Assembly (NCBI RefSeq): GCF_001514145.1
Contig: NZ_KQ948658.1
Span: forward strand, 514,818-578,817
From: Streptomyces canus
Lineage (GTDB): Bacteria; Actinomycetota; Actinomycetes; Streptomycetales; Streptomycetaceae
Reading direction: 5' to 3'
Length of the DNA: 64,000 bases
Positions 16,515 through 25,115 of this stretch are shown piece after piece. The notes beneath the pieces were generated by a model. The model had not been told where the DNA came from. It did not search any database and saw nothing but the letters and a program-made list of their open reading frames with translations. Positions within the stretch are counted from its first letter, which is position 1; each line of letters begins with the position of its first letter. The position numbers and the translations under genes were made by a program.

Positions 16515-16546
16515 TTGACGAAATTCGTATGACGTCTAATGTTACA
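16515..16546 (+). promoter_or_regulatory. Promoter and GntR operator of the second glycosidase gene
   Basis: TTGACG (16515-16520) and TAATGT (16537-16542), 16 bp apart, form a promoter for the plus-strand glycosidase. The motif 16523-16546 fills the spacer and -10 and repeats the 24-bp motif found before the dehydratase gene (21 of 24 bases identical in the same orientation relative to transcription). The start codon lies about 90 bp downstream. Confidence 0.72.
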
Positions 16547-16636
16547 TCGCTATTACCCCTTCCCCTCTTGTCGCCGGGCTCTCCCCTGCCCGCCAAGAGC
16601 ACCCCCGGACCCTCTGAACCACCCGGAAGGTGTCAC

Positions 16637-19600
16637 GTGCGAACAACCCACATCCGGCCCGCGGGCCCCGCCCGCCTCAGATCATGGCTGGCCACAGCCG
16701 CCGTCCTCGCCGCCTCGACCGCGGCAGTCCTCGTCCAGGCCGGCCCCGCCTTCGCGGCCGGCACGACGCTCTACGCCTCGCCGAGCGGCTCCGGCACCGC
16801 CTGCTCCGTGAGCCAGCCGTGCTCCATCACCCAGGCCAAGACCAACGTGCGGGCGATCAACAGCTCCATGACGGCTGACATCACCGTCGAGCTCGCCGAC
16901 GGCACCTACCGGCTCTCCGCGCCGCTCGCCTTCACCTCGGCGGACTCCGGCACAGGCGGCTACACGGTGAACTGGAAGGCCGCGCTGGGCGCCCATCCCG
17001 TCATCACCGGAGCGCAGAAGGCCACCGGCTGGACCGTGCAGGACTCGGCCAAGAACATCTGGAAGGCCGATGTCGGCACCGGGTTCGACACGCGCCAGCT
17101 GTACGTCGACGGCGTCCTGGCGACCAGGGCCCGCTCCTCGATCAACCGCTCCTACCTGACCGCGACCACCAGCGGCTACACCTTCACCAACAGCTCGCTG
17201 AGCTACCTCAACAGCCTTGCGCAGCCCGGCCGGACCGAGATCCACGGCATCGGATCCTTCACCGACCGCTATGCCCCGGTGACCGGCATCAGCAGCGGCA
17301 CCATCACCATGGCCCAGCCCTCGTGGGACAACAACACGTTCGGCTACGACACGCTGACGAGCCCCTACCGGGCCGGCCCGCTCTACATCGAGAACGCCTA
17401 CGAGTTCCTCGACACGGCCGGCGAGTGGTACCTCGACACCGCTACCGGCACCCTGTACTACAAGCCGCTCACCGGGCAGGACATGAGCACGGCCGACGTC
17501 GAGGTGCCGAAGCTGCAGTCGCTCATCGGCGTCGGGGGGACCTACTCCTCCCCCGCCACCCACATCGCCTTCTCGGGGCTGCAGTTCTCGGGTACCAGCT
17601 GGCTGGACCCCACCACCAACGGTTACGCCAGCCAGCAGACCGGCGCGTACCTCACCGGTACCTGGGCCCGCCCGTCGGACGCGCTGACCTCCTGCCAGAG
17701 CGGCTGCCAGCTCTTCGAGGCGACACGCCCCCACTGGGACCAGATGCCGGCCGCCGTCCAGGTGTCGGCCGCCGACCACATCACGTTCACCGGTGACCGG
17801 TTCACCCAGCTCGGACAGGACGGCCTCGGCATCGGCAACGACGCCAACGCCCACACCACCGGCGTGGGACTCGGCGCCGACACCATCACCGCGACCGGCA
17901 ACGTCTTCACCCAGGACGCGGGCGGCGGCATCGTCGTCGGCGGCCTTCAGGCGGACGCGCACCACCCCAGCGACAGCCGGATGACCAACAAGAACATCAC
18001 CCTGAGCAACAACCTCATCCACGACGTGGCGCTGGACTACCGGGACATGTCGGCCATCCTCGCCACCTACGTGAACGGCGCGACCGTCGCGCACAACGAG
18101 GTCTACAACCTGCCCTACTCCGGTCTCACCATCGGCTACGGCTGGGGCACCAACGACATCGGCGGCAGCCAGGACTACGTCAACCGGGGCCTGTACAACT
18201 ACCAGCCCACCTACACGACCGCGACCACCGCCGCCAACAACCACATCACCGACAACTACATCCACGACCTCATGCAGCAGATGACCGACGGCGGCTGCAT
18301 GTACACCCTGTCAGCGTCACCGGGCAGCACCTTCGAACGCAACTACTGCCACAACAACAACAATTACTTCGGCTTCTACCACGACGAGGGCTCCCGGAAC
18401 TTCACCGACACCAACAACGTCTTCCGCAACAGCGGCCGCTGGGCCAACGAGAACGGCACGGCGACCAACAACACCGGCGCCCTGACCCTGACCGACAACT
18501 GGACGAGCAACAGTTCCACGAACATCACCAGCACCGACGGCCGCGGTGACGTGGTGAGCGGCACCGTCGTCGTCAGCAACGGCAGCTGGCCGTCAGGCGC
18601 CAGGACGGTCATGGACAGCGCCGGAATCCAGCCGCTGTACCGTCCGCTGACCACCGACCCCGTCAGCTCGCCCTACAGCTCCTACTCCTCCACGCCCGCC
18701 AGCACCGGCCAGAGCGGCGGCCGCTTCACCATCACCGACGCGGGCGCGGACATCTGGGGCGCCGGCGGACAGCACGACGACGCCTACGGCACCGTCTACC
18801 AGGCAGGCGCCGCCGTCAACGGCACCTCGGTCACCGCCCGGGTCGACAACGTGGACAACAGCAACGGCTGGGCCAAGGCCGGCGTCGTCCTGCGCAACGA
18901 CCTCACGGGCAACGGCTCCTCTCCCGGATACGCGGCTGTGGTGGTGACCCCGAGCAACGGAATCAGCTTCCAGCGCGACTCCAACGCCGACGGCTACCTC
19001 GACCAGCTCACGAACACCGCCGCCACCGTCAAGGCACCGGTCTGGCTGCGGCTCACCCGCACCGCCACCCAGGTGTCCGCCTACTACTCCACCGACGGAT
19101 CCACCTTCACCCAGGTCGGCTCGACGGTCACCCTGCCGTCCATGGCGACCACCCAGGACGCCGGCGTCATCCACACCGCCCACAGCACCACCGCCGGCAG
19201 CGCGACCTTCAGCAACCTGCAGATCGTCACCTCGCCCTACCAGGCCTACAGCTCGATACCGGCCGCCGTCGACCAGCACGCCGGAGTGACGTCCCTGACC
19301 AGCGCGGGCATCGACGTGTGGCGCAGCGGCGCGGCATACGACGACGACTACGCCGCCGCCTACCAGACGGGGGCCGCGGGAACCTCCTCCACCGTCACCG
19401 TCCACGTCGACAGCCAGGACAAGACCAACAACTGGGCCAAAGCCGGTCTGATGCTGCGCAACAGCATCGCCTCCGCCGGTTCGTCCACCGGGTACCTCGT
19501 CCTCGCCGCCACCCCCGGCAACGGAATCGCCCTGTCGTACGACTCCAACAGCGACGGCTACCTCGACACCAACACCATCAAGACCGGAACCGCCGCTGTG

Positions 19601-19795
19601 GCCCCGGTCTGGCTCCGCCTGGTCAGGAGCGGCACCTCGGTCACCGGCTCCTACTCCGCCGACGGCACCACCTGGACCACAGTCGGCACCGCGACACTGA
19701 CCGGGGCCAACAGCACCGAGGACGCGGGCATGTTCTCCACGGCCCACGGCGGAACCATCGGCACCGCCAACTTCAGCCAGTTCTCCGTCAGCTGA
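16637..19795 (+). CDS. Secreted right-handed beta-helix glycosidase with tandem C-terminal lectin-like domains (GH141-like)
   Basis: The 1052-residue exported protein has a signal peptide (residues 1-41, ending AGPAFAA), TTLYASPSGSG, and a beta-helix from about 305 to 670 sharing DGGCMYTL, FYHDEGSRNF and PYSGLTIGYGWG with the protein at 7317. It lacks the inserted beta-sandwich of that homologue. Instead, residues 680-865 and 868-1052 are two copies of a concanavalin-like domain (motifs GADIWG, NxNxWAKAGxxLRN, SNxDGYLD, PVWLRLxRxG), resembling DUF1349/LamG-type sugar-binding modules. The GTG start was set before the export signal; the open frame runs on upstream into the regulator gene without meaning. 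The GntR-site promoter precedes it and a strong hairpin follows it. Probably a second fucosidase or related enzyme acting on a different glycan. Confidence 0.8.
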   Translation: MRTTHIRPAGPARLRSWLATAAVLAASTAAVLVQAGPAFAAGTTLYASPSGSGTACSVSQPCSITQAKTNVRAINSSMTADITVELADGTYRLSAPLAFTSADSGTGGYTVNWKAALGAHPVITGAQKATGWTVQDSAKNIWKADVGTGFDTRQLYVDGVLATRARSSINRSYLTATTSGYTFTNSSLSYLNSLAQPGRTEIHGIGSFTDRYAPVTGISSGTITMAQPSWDNNTFGYDTLTSPYRAGPLYIENAYEFLDTAGEWYLDTATGTLYYKPLTGQDMSTADVEVPKLQSLIGVGGTYSSPATHIAFSGLQFSGTSWLDPTTNGYASQQTGAYLTGTWARPSDALTSCQSGCQLFEATRPHWDQMPAAVQVSAADHITFTGDRFTQLGQDGLGIGNDANAHTTGVGLGADTITATGNVFTQDAGGGIVVGGLQADAHHPSDSRMTNKNITLSNNLIHDVALDYRDMSAILATYVNGATVAHNEVYNLPYSGLTIGYGWGTNDIGGSQDYVNRGLYNYQPTYTTATTAANNHITDNYIHDLMQQMTDGGCMYTLSASPGSTFERNYCHNNNNYFGFYHDEGSRNFTDTNNVFRNSGRWANENGTATNNTGALTLTDNWTSNSSTNITSTDGRGDVVSGTVVVSNGSWPSGARTVMDSAGIQPLYRPLTTDPVSSPYSSYSSTPASTGQSGGRFTITDAGADIWGAGGQHDDAYGTVYQAGAAVNGTSVTARVDNVDNSNGWAKAGVVLRNDLTGNGSSPGYAAVVVTPSNGISFQRDSNADGYLDQLTNTAATVKAPVWLRLTRTATQVSAYYSTDGSTFTQVGSTVTLPSMATTQDAGVIHTAHSTTAGSATFSNLQIVTSPYQAYSSIPAAVDQHAGVTSLTSAGIDVWRSGAAYDDDYAAAYQTGAAGTSSTVTVHVDSQDKTNNWAKAGLMLRNSIASAGSSTGYLVLAATPGNGIALSYDSNSDGYLDTNTIKTGTAAVAPVWLRLVRSGTSVTGSYSADGTTWTTVGTATLTGANSTEDAGMFSTAHGGTIGTANFSQFSVS

Positions 19796-19825
19796 CGAAG
19801 CGGTTCGGGTCACGATCTCCGAAAC

Positions 19826-19870
19826 GAGCTCCGTGTGCCGGTGCGGCCTCCGCACCGGCACACGGAGCTC
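19826..19870. terminator. Strong hairpin terminator
   Basis: A perfect 21-bp inverted repeat (19826-19846 with 19850-19870) with a 3-nt loop begins 30 bp after the glycosidase stop. Such perfect GC stems end transcription in streptomycetes without needing a U tract. It marks the right end of the fucose locus. Confidence 0.85.
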
Positions 19871-20329
19871 CGCCATGTCCACATCGACTTTCGTGCGGTA
19901 GCGCAACACCCGTTAGCCTGGCGCGCCACTTCTCCGAGCAGCGGAGTTCGCAGATGGCCGTGAGCACTTCCGGCAGGTCGCCCGGTGGCTGGTATGACCG
20001 GGGGCGAGCTGGGCAGCAGCTGCTCTGCGGCCACGCAGGTGCAGGGACCTGCGTCGACGATCCGGTCGTAGCGGATGGACGCTGTGGTAGCGGTTCCTGA
20101 CGGACTGGAAGAGCGTGTGGGATCGCGCGGGACGGGTGGATGCTCGGCACTTCGTGCGGTGGAAGCGGAACGCGGACAAGCCGGTGCGTGTGCGGTGGCG
20201 TTCTCGCACCATGGGGGAAGCGGTGATCAGCGGTGTCGCGGGACAGCTCACCAACGGCTCGTGCCCCTCACCACGTTGCGCGTGGTCCTGCTTCAGGAGC
20301 CTGATCCGCTGTGTCATGCTCCGAGCCCA
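19871..20329. other. Non-coding decayed stretch
   Basis: No reading frame here has a credible start, length or recognisable domain. The stretch separates the terminator of the fucose locus from relics of mobile-element genes and probably is degenerate DNA. Confidence 0.45.
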
Positions 20330-20545
20330 GCCAGCGTGGCCGCCTGGTCGAGATCCGTGACAGCCTCCTGGCCGGCATCACCAAGGCCGAACTCGATGGC
20401 TGGTTCGGCGAAGTGGAAGCTTCGAAGTCCCCCTGGTAGGGGCCCAGGACCAACTTGCACAAGTTGGACGCCGAACAGAGCCGCCACGGCACCGCTGGGG
20501 ACCGCGGCATCCCTACCTACGGAGAGATCGCCGACCGGGACGGCA
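20330..20545 (+). pseudogene. Recombinase/integrase-like C-terminal remnant
   Basis: The peptide QRGRLVEIRDSLLAGITKAE followed by LDGWFGEVE resembles the helical tail near the C-terminus of actinobacterial site-specific integrases or recombinases. After a frameshift near 20440 a second frame continues with LDAEQSRHGTAGDRGIPTYG. No catalytic Arg/Tyr or Ser domain survives. Its position about 900 bp before an att-like repeat fits a decayed integrated element. The family call rests on remembered motif likeness. Confidence 0.4.
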
Positions 20546-20719
20546 CCTCATTCCTGCGACCCGGACGAGGTACGTCCCGTGCTCAGTCGGTCCTCTCCGC
20601 CCACACCGTCGTCTTGGTGTGGGCGATCGGCTGCTCTGGGTGGTGTGGCAGGCCGCCCGCGGAACTGGGAGGCCTGCCACCTGCTGCCTGTGCAACCCGG
20701 TCGAAGCCGGCGGTGACAG

Positions 20720-20935
20720 TCAGACGCCGATGTCGGCCAGCCACTGGCTCGTGGTGCGGGGAGTGACGCCCAGCAGCTTCTGGGCGGAGGTCTCCGGCGG
20801 GATCGAGCGGCCCGGCATGGCGCTCATAGCCTGGCCCCCGCGATATCTGCGGCCGCGCCCTCCCCGATCAAGGGGGCGATCGAGGTGCGCATCTCCTCGG
20901 CGGTGATCGGTTCGAGGGGGATCCTGTCCGTCTCA
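20720..20935 (-). pseudogene. NmrA/NAD(P)-binding protein C-terminal remnant
   Basis: Minus-strand frames read ITAEEMRTSIAPLIGEGAAA and, one frameshift later, MPGRSIPPETSAQKLLGVTP ending in QWLADIGV. The second resembles the C-terminus of NmrA-like NAD(P)-binding proteins (LGVxPRTxxxWL). The N-terminal Rossmann part is missing and the two pieces are out of frame. Confidence 0.45.
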
Positions 20936-21114
20936 CGCTCGCCGTGGGCGCCGCCCTGCACGGCACCGCCGCGTTCGCCACCCAGAACACGGCCGACCCG
21001 AAGGCGGCACTCGACGGCATCGATGACCTGGTGCATCTCCTGCTGCGCGGTGCGCTCGGTGGCAAGCTGAAGATCGTCGCTGACTTCGGCGACGAGAGCT
21101 ACGTCCTCGGCTGA
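20930..21114 (+). pseudogene. Unidentified truncated ORF, possibly a TetR C-terminus
   Basis: A short plus-strand frame reads LTLAVGAALHGTAAFATQNT and DGIDDLVHLLLRGALGGKL, then stops. The helical composition resembles the ligand-binding tail of a TetR-family regulator, which often sits divergent from NmrA-like genes. No DNA-binding part is present. Confidence 0.35.
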
Positions 21115-21187
21115 CCCGATCGACGGGCTGCGCCCAGGTCCTGCGCAGTCCGGTGGACAGATTTGCCTCGTCCTCGTGACGTCAGGG

Positions 21188-21223
21188 ATGGTGCTCCACC
21201 CCGGTACAGGGGTGGAGCACCAT
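21188..21223. terminator. Hairpin before att repeat A
   Basis: A perfect 15-bp stem (21188-21202 with 21209-21223) and 6-nt loop. A comparable hairpin (43048-43084) stands at the matching place before repeat B, so it may belong to the repeat unit rather than to a neighbouring gene. Confidence 0.6.
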
Positions 21224-21239
21224 CGCGTCGGTAAGGCAC

Positions 21240-21640
21240 TCCGCTGTGCGAAGGTTCCATGCCACCGGCTGAACTGGGCGGACGCGGCTGCTGCCGTGGT
21301 AAGCGTCCAACTCATCGACCCCCAGGGGCCATTGAGGGGCCACAAGGACAGGAACACATCGACAAGCACCACACAGGACTGACATGGGCTAGCACGTCTC
21401 ACCTGCAAGAACGGCGTGAATCGGCACTGATCGGCAAGGGCTGCCAAGATCCTCAAAGGACTCATAATCCGTCGGCCGTGGGTTCGAGTCCCACCCACCC
21501 CACTCTGTAAGGCTCTGACCTGCGAAAACGTCTCATCGGGCGCTCGGATTCAGGGCTTTGACCCAACGGATTGAATCCGCTGCCCTTGAGTTCAACCTCG
21601 TTGCCGGCGTTCGTAGTTCGGACGGCTTTGACCAGCGCAG
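21240..21640 (+). repeat. att-like repeat A with tRNA(CAU) 3'-half core
   Basis: The 46-bp core 21458-21503 is the 3' half of a tRNA gene: anticodon loop CTCATAA, T arm GTGGGTTCGAGTCCCAC and acceptor tail to the discriminator. The upstream 218 bp match repeat B closely over an identical distance, but are not tRNA: only three anticodon-stem pairs form. TCTGACCTGCGA follows at 21514-21525 and a weaker copy about 113 bp later. This looks like an attachment site left by an integrated element. The right part supplies the C-terminal codons of the XdhC gene. Confidence 0.75.
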
Positions 21641-22774
21641 ATTTGCGGGCGCTGGGCTCGCAGGGCCGGAGCGGTGAATGGGGCCGGTGCCGTGGGACAG
21701 GGGCAGGCCGGTGGCCCGGTGGCTGTGGGCGATGATCTCCGCGGTGATGGATATGGCTGTTTCCTCGGGGGTGTGGGCGCCGAGGTCGAGGCCGATCGGG
21801 GAGTTGAGGCGGGCGAGTTGTGCTGTCGTGACGCCGGCCTCGCGTAGCCGCTGGTCGCGGTCGTGGTGGGTGCGGCGGGAGCCCATCGCGCCGACGTATC
21901 CGACGGGGAGACTCAACGCCAGGGCGAGTACGGGGATGTCGAACTTGGCGTCGTGGGTGAGGACACAGAGTGCCGTACGGGCGTCCACCTCGGTGGCGGC
22001 GAGGTAGCGGTGGGGCCAGTCGACGACGACTTCGTCGGCGTGCGGGAAGCGGGCGGCGGTGGCGAAGACGGGGCGGGCGTCGCAGACGGTGACGCGGTAG
22101 CCGAGGAAGCTCCCGGCCTGGCTGAGGGCGGCGGCGAAGTCGACGGCTCCGAAGATCAGCATGCGGGGCGGGGCCGCGTGGGTGTGGACGAGGACCGAGA
22201 GCTTGGCGGGGCAGGTGTCGGGGTCTCCGCCGATGTCGATCACGGCGGTGAGTCCTGCTCTGAGCAGGGCACGGGCCTGCGCCACTACGGCTCGGTCCTC
22301 GTCCTCGCTGCCCAGGGTGCCGTCGTATGCACTGCCGTCGCCGAGGAGGGTGAGGGTGCGGCCGAGCAGTTCGGCGGGGCCGTCGACGATCTGGGCCAGG
22401 GCGGTGGGTCTGCCCCGTACTGCTTCGTCCAGGGCGGCGGTCAGGTGGGGCACGTCTGCCGGCTCGACGCGTTGGACCAGGACGTCGATCTCGCCGCCGC
22501 AGGTCAGGCCGACGGCGAAGGCGTCGTCGTCGGAGTAGCCGAACCGGGCCCGTGCCGCAGGACCGTCGCCCTGAAGCACCTGTTGGCACAGGTCGTAGAC
22601 GGCTCCCTCCACGCAGCCTCCGGAGATGCTGCCGGCCACCTGGCCGTCGGCATCGACGGCGAGCGCGCTGCCGGGTGGCAGGGGTGCGCTGCCGCTGACC
22701 TGGACGACGGTGGCGAGGGCGAAGGGGCGGCCCTCTCGGCACCATGCGTACAGCGTGTCTGCGATGTTCAGCAT
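21533..22774 (-). CDS. XdhC/PaoD-type molybdenum cofactor maturation factor
   Basis: The 413-residue protein is an XdhC/CoxI-family chaperone that prepares and inserts sulfurated molybdenum cofactor into xanthine-dehydrogenase-type enzymes. Features are an N-terminal XdhC domain (GSAPLPPGSALAVDADGQVA, SGGCVEGAVYD) and a C-terminal Rossmann domain (ILIFGAVDFAAALS-like, VGYVGAMGSRRTHHDR). It follows the oxidoreductase subunits as PaoD does. The last 40 or so residues (from about 375) do not look like the family: they are encoded by the flank of att repeat A, so the original end was probably replaced by read-through. The core domains are complete. Confidence 0.88.
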   Translation of the reverse strand: MLNIADTLYAWCREGRPFALATVVQVSGSAPLPPGSALAVDADGQVAGSISGGCVEGAVYDLCQQVLQGDGPAARARFGYSDDDAFAVGLTCGGEIDVLVQRVEPADVPHLTAALDEAVRGRPTALAQIVDGPAELLGRTLTLLGDGSAYDGTLGSEDEDRAVVAQARALLRAGLTAVIDIGGDPDTCPAKLSVLVHTHAAPPRMLIFGAVDFAAALSQAGSFLGYRVTVCDARPVFATAARFPHADEVVVDWPHRYLAATEVDARTALCVLTHDAKFDIPVLALALSLPVGYVGAMGSRRTHHDRDQRLREAGVTTAQLARLNSPIGLDLGAHTPEETAISITAEIIAHSHRATGLPLSHGTGPIHRSGPASPAPANLRWSKPSELRTPATRLNSRAADSIRWVKALNPSAR

Positions 22775-22922
22775 GGAGGGGTCTTTCGTAGGGGACGGTT
22801 TGGGCGGGCCGCCGCTGTGTCTGACGCGGGAGAAGGTGACACGGCGGCGGCCCTGGTGCCCGGCGGCAGGCCGCTCACCTGCCGCCGGACGGTCGTAGGG
22901 GCGCCCAGGGGCACCCTGGTGT

Positions 22923-25115
22923 TCAGAGCAGGGCTTCGGCGGTGATGGGCAGTTCGCGGATGCGGCGGCCGGTGGCGTGGAAGACCGCGTTGGCGATGGC
23001 GGGCGCCACCCCGACCTGCACGATCTCTCCCAGGCCCTTGACGCCGATGGGGTCGACCTCGCGGTCGTCGCCGTCGAGATAGATCGCCTTCAGGTCGGGG
23101 ATGTCGGCGTTGACGGGGACGAGGTAGTTGGCCAGGTCGGCGTTGACGATGCGGCCGTCGCGGTGGTCGATGACCGTGTGTTCCAGGAGTGCCTGGCCGA
23201 TGCCGCCGACCATGCCGCCGAGGGCCTGGCTGTCGGCGAGTTCGGGGCTGATGATGCGGCCCGCGTCGTAGACGCCGAGCATCCGCCGTACCCGGACCAG
23301 ACCCAGGCGGGCGTCGACCGCGACCTCGGCGAAGACCGCGGTGTAGGTGAACAGTGAGTGCCGTTCCGGCCCGGTTGGGCGGGTGAAGGAGCCCATTGTT
23401 TCGAGGCGGGTGAGGTTGTTGCGGGTCAGGAGTTGCCGGTAGGTCTCGCCGCGTGAGGGGTTGCCCTTGACGTACAGGCGGCCGGCGCTGACGACGACGG
23501 TGTCGGGGTCCGCGCCGTGCAGCGGCGACTTGTCGTCCTCGACGGCGAGCTTGATGGCCTGCTTCCGTAGTTTGTCGCAGCCGTCCTGGACGGCCGATCC
23601 GACGCTGGCCAGGGTCCAGGCGCCGGCGTGCGGCGGGGCGTACGGCATGAGGGAGTCGCCGAGACGGAAGGTCACCTTGCCCATGCGCAGGCCAAGGGCG
23701 TCCGCGGCGAGCTGGGTTTGGGAGGTGTAGGTGCCCGGGCCCATGTCGGTGGTCGCGGACTGGACCAGCGCGGTGCCGTCGGCGTCCAGCCTCACCGACG
23801 CCTGGGCGTCTTGGCGGCCGGCGTCGTAGACGCCGGCCGCCATGCCGGTGCCGATCAGCCAGTCGCCGTCCCGGGTGGTCCGCGGGCCGGGGTTGCGGCG
23901 GTGCCAGCCGAACTCGCGGGCGCCGACGGCGTAGCATTCGCGCAGCTTGCGGGTGGAGAACGGCAGCCCGCTGGACTCGTCCTCCTCGGGCTCGTTGCGC
24001 AGCCGCAGCTCGATCGGGTCGATGCCCACCTTGTGGGCGAGTTCGTCCATCGCCGACTCGATCGCGTAGCAGGCGGTGGCGTACCCGGGGCCGCGCATGA
24101 ACAGCGGGGTGTGCACATCCAGCGGTACCGTCCGGTACTCCTGGCTGACGTTGGGCATGCTGTACAGCATCTGGCCCGGGACCATGGTGTACTCCAGGAA
24201 CGTCTCGTAGCGAGACGTCTCTGCGCGTATGTCGTGGGTCATGGCCGTCAGGCGTCCGCGCCGGTCGCTGCCCAGGCGCACTCCGTACTCGTACGTCGGC
24301 CTGAAGCCCGTCCCGAAGAACATCTGCTTGCGCGTCAGGGAAAGTTTGACGGGGCGTCCCGTATCGCGGGCGGCGAGGGCCGCGATGATGACGTGCGGCC
24401 AGCCCCGCAGCCCGCTGCCGAACCCGCCGCCGACGAACGGCGAGATGACGCGCACCGACTCCGGCGCCATACCGAACACCGTGGCGAGTTCTGTCTGTGT
24501 GCCGACCACCCACTGGGTCTTGTCCCACACGGTGAGCTTCTCGCCGTCCCAGCGGGCGATGGTGGCGTGCGGCTCCATCGGGTTGTGGTTGTTGCGGGGG
24601 AGGCGGTAGGTCATTTCCATGCGTACGGGGGCCGAGGCCAGCGCCTTGTCCGTGTCGCCCCGTGCGTATTTCAGGGGCTCGTCGCCCGGTGCGCCGGCCA
24701 TGTCGGTCGACGGCTGCTCGGCCTCGTAGGTCACCTTCACCAGGCCGGCGCCGTGCTGGGCGGCTTCCAGCGTGGTGGCCACCACGGCGGCGACCGGCTG
24801 TCCGTGGAAGTGGACCTTGTCGTCCTGGAAGACGTGCAGTCGCTCGCCCGCCATGCCGGCGAGCGGGTTGGGCAGGTAGGCCAGAACGGGAGCGTTGAGG
24901 TGGCTGAGCACCTTCAGGACGCCGGGCTGGGCGAGGGCGGCGCGGGTGTCGATGCCGGTGATGCGGCCCCGGCCGATGCTGCTGTCGACGATGACGGCGT
25001 GCACTACTCCGGCTATGTCGTGGTCGATGGCGTACTTCGCCTGCCCGGTGACTTTCAGCCGGCCGTCGACCCGGGAGAGCGGGGCGCCGACGGCTGTCTG
25101 CGGCTGCGGGCTCAT
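22923..25115 (-). CDS. Molybdenum-binding subunit of aldehyde/xanthine oxidoreductase (PaoC/YagR-like)
   Basis: The 730-residue large subunit of a xanthine-oxidase-family enzyme. The N-terminal part has RVDGRLKVTGQAKYAID; cofactor-binding stretches include SPFVGGGFGSGLRGWPHVI near residue 240; the catalytic Glu lies in VKGLGEIVQVGVAPAIANAV close to the C-terminus. In PaoABC this subunit oxidises aromatic and aliphatic aldehydes to acids. ATG overlaps the FAD-subunit stop as ATGA. The substrate is unknown; the enoyl-CoA hydratase next to it could indicate an aromatic or acyl pathway. The long frame beyond the start is not used, as it would overlap the FAD-subunit gene. Confidence 0.92.
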   Translation of the reverse strand: MSPQPQTAVGAPLSRVDGRLKVTGQAKYAIDHDIAGVVHAVIVDSSIGRGRITGIDTRAALAQPGVLKVLSHLNAPVLAYLPNPLAGMAGERLHVFQDDKVHFHGQPVAAVVATTLEAAQHGAGLVKVTYEAEQPSTDMAGAPGDEPLKYARGDTDKALASAPVRMEMTYRLPRNNHNPMEPHATIARWDGEKLTVWDKTQWVVGTQTELATVFGMAPESVRVISPFVGGGFGSGLRGWPHVIIAALAARDTGRPVKLSLTRKQMFFGTGFRPTYEYGVRLGSDRRGRLTAMTHDIRAETSRYETFLEYTMVPGQMLYSMPNVSQEYRTVPLDVHTPLFMRGPGYATACYAIESAMDELAHKVGIDPIELRLRNEPEEDESSGLPFSTRKLRECYAVGAREFGWHRRNPGPRTTRDGDWLIGTGMAAGVYDAGRQDAQASVRLDADGTALVQSATTDMGPGTYTSQTQLAADALGLRMGKVTFRLGDSLMPYAPPHAGAWTLASVGSAVQDGCDKLRKQAIKLAVEDDKSPLHGADPDTVVVSAGRLYVKGNPSRGETYRQLLTRNNLTRLETMGSFTRPTGPERHSLFTYTAVFAEVAVDARLGLVRVRRMLGVYDAGRIISPELADSQALGGMVGGIGQALLEHTVIDHRDGRIVNADLANYLVPVNADIPDLKAIYLDGDDREVDPIGVKGLGEIVQVGVAPAIANAVFHATGRRIRELPITAEALL

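Noticed and set aside
19880..20329. Possible transposase or replication gene in short frames
   Set aside because: Frames are short, mutually overlapping and Arg-rich, with no conserved motif.
21458..21503. Functional tRNA-Met or tRNA-Ile(CAU) gene
   Set aside because: Only the anticodon loop, T arm and acceptor 3' strand are present. Upstream bases cannot form the D arm, most of the anticodon stem or the 5' acceptor strand, in any of the three copies.
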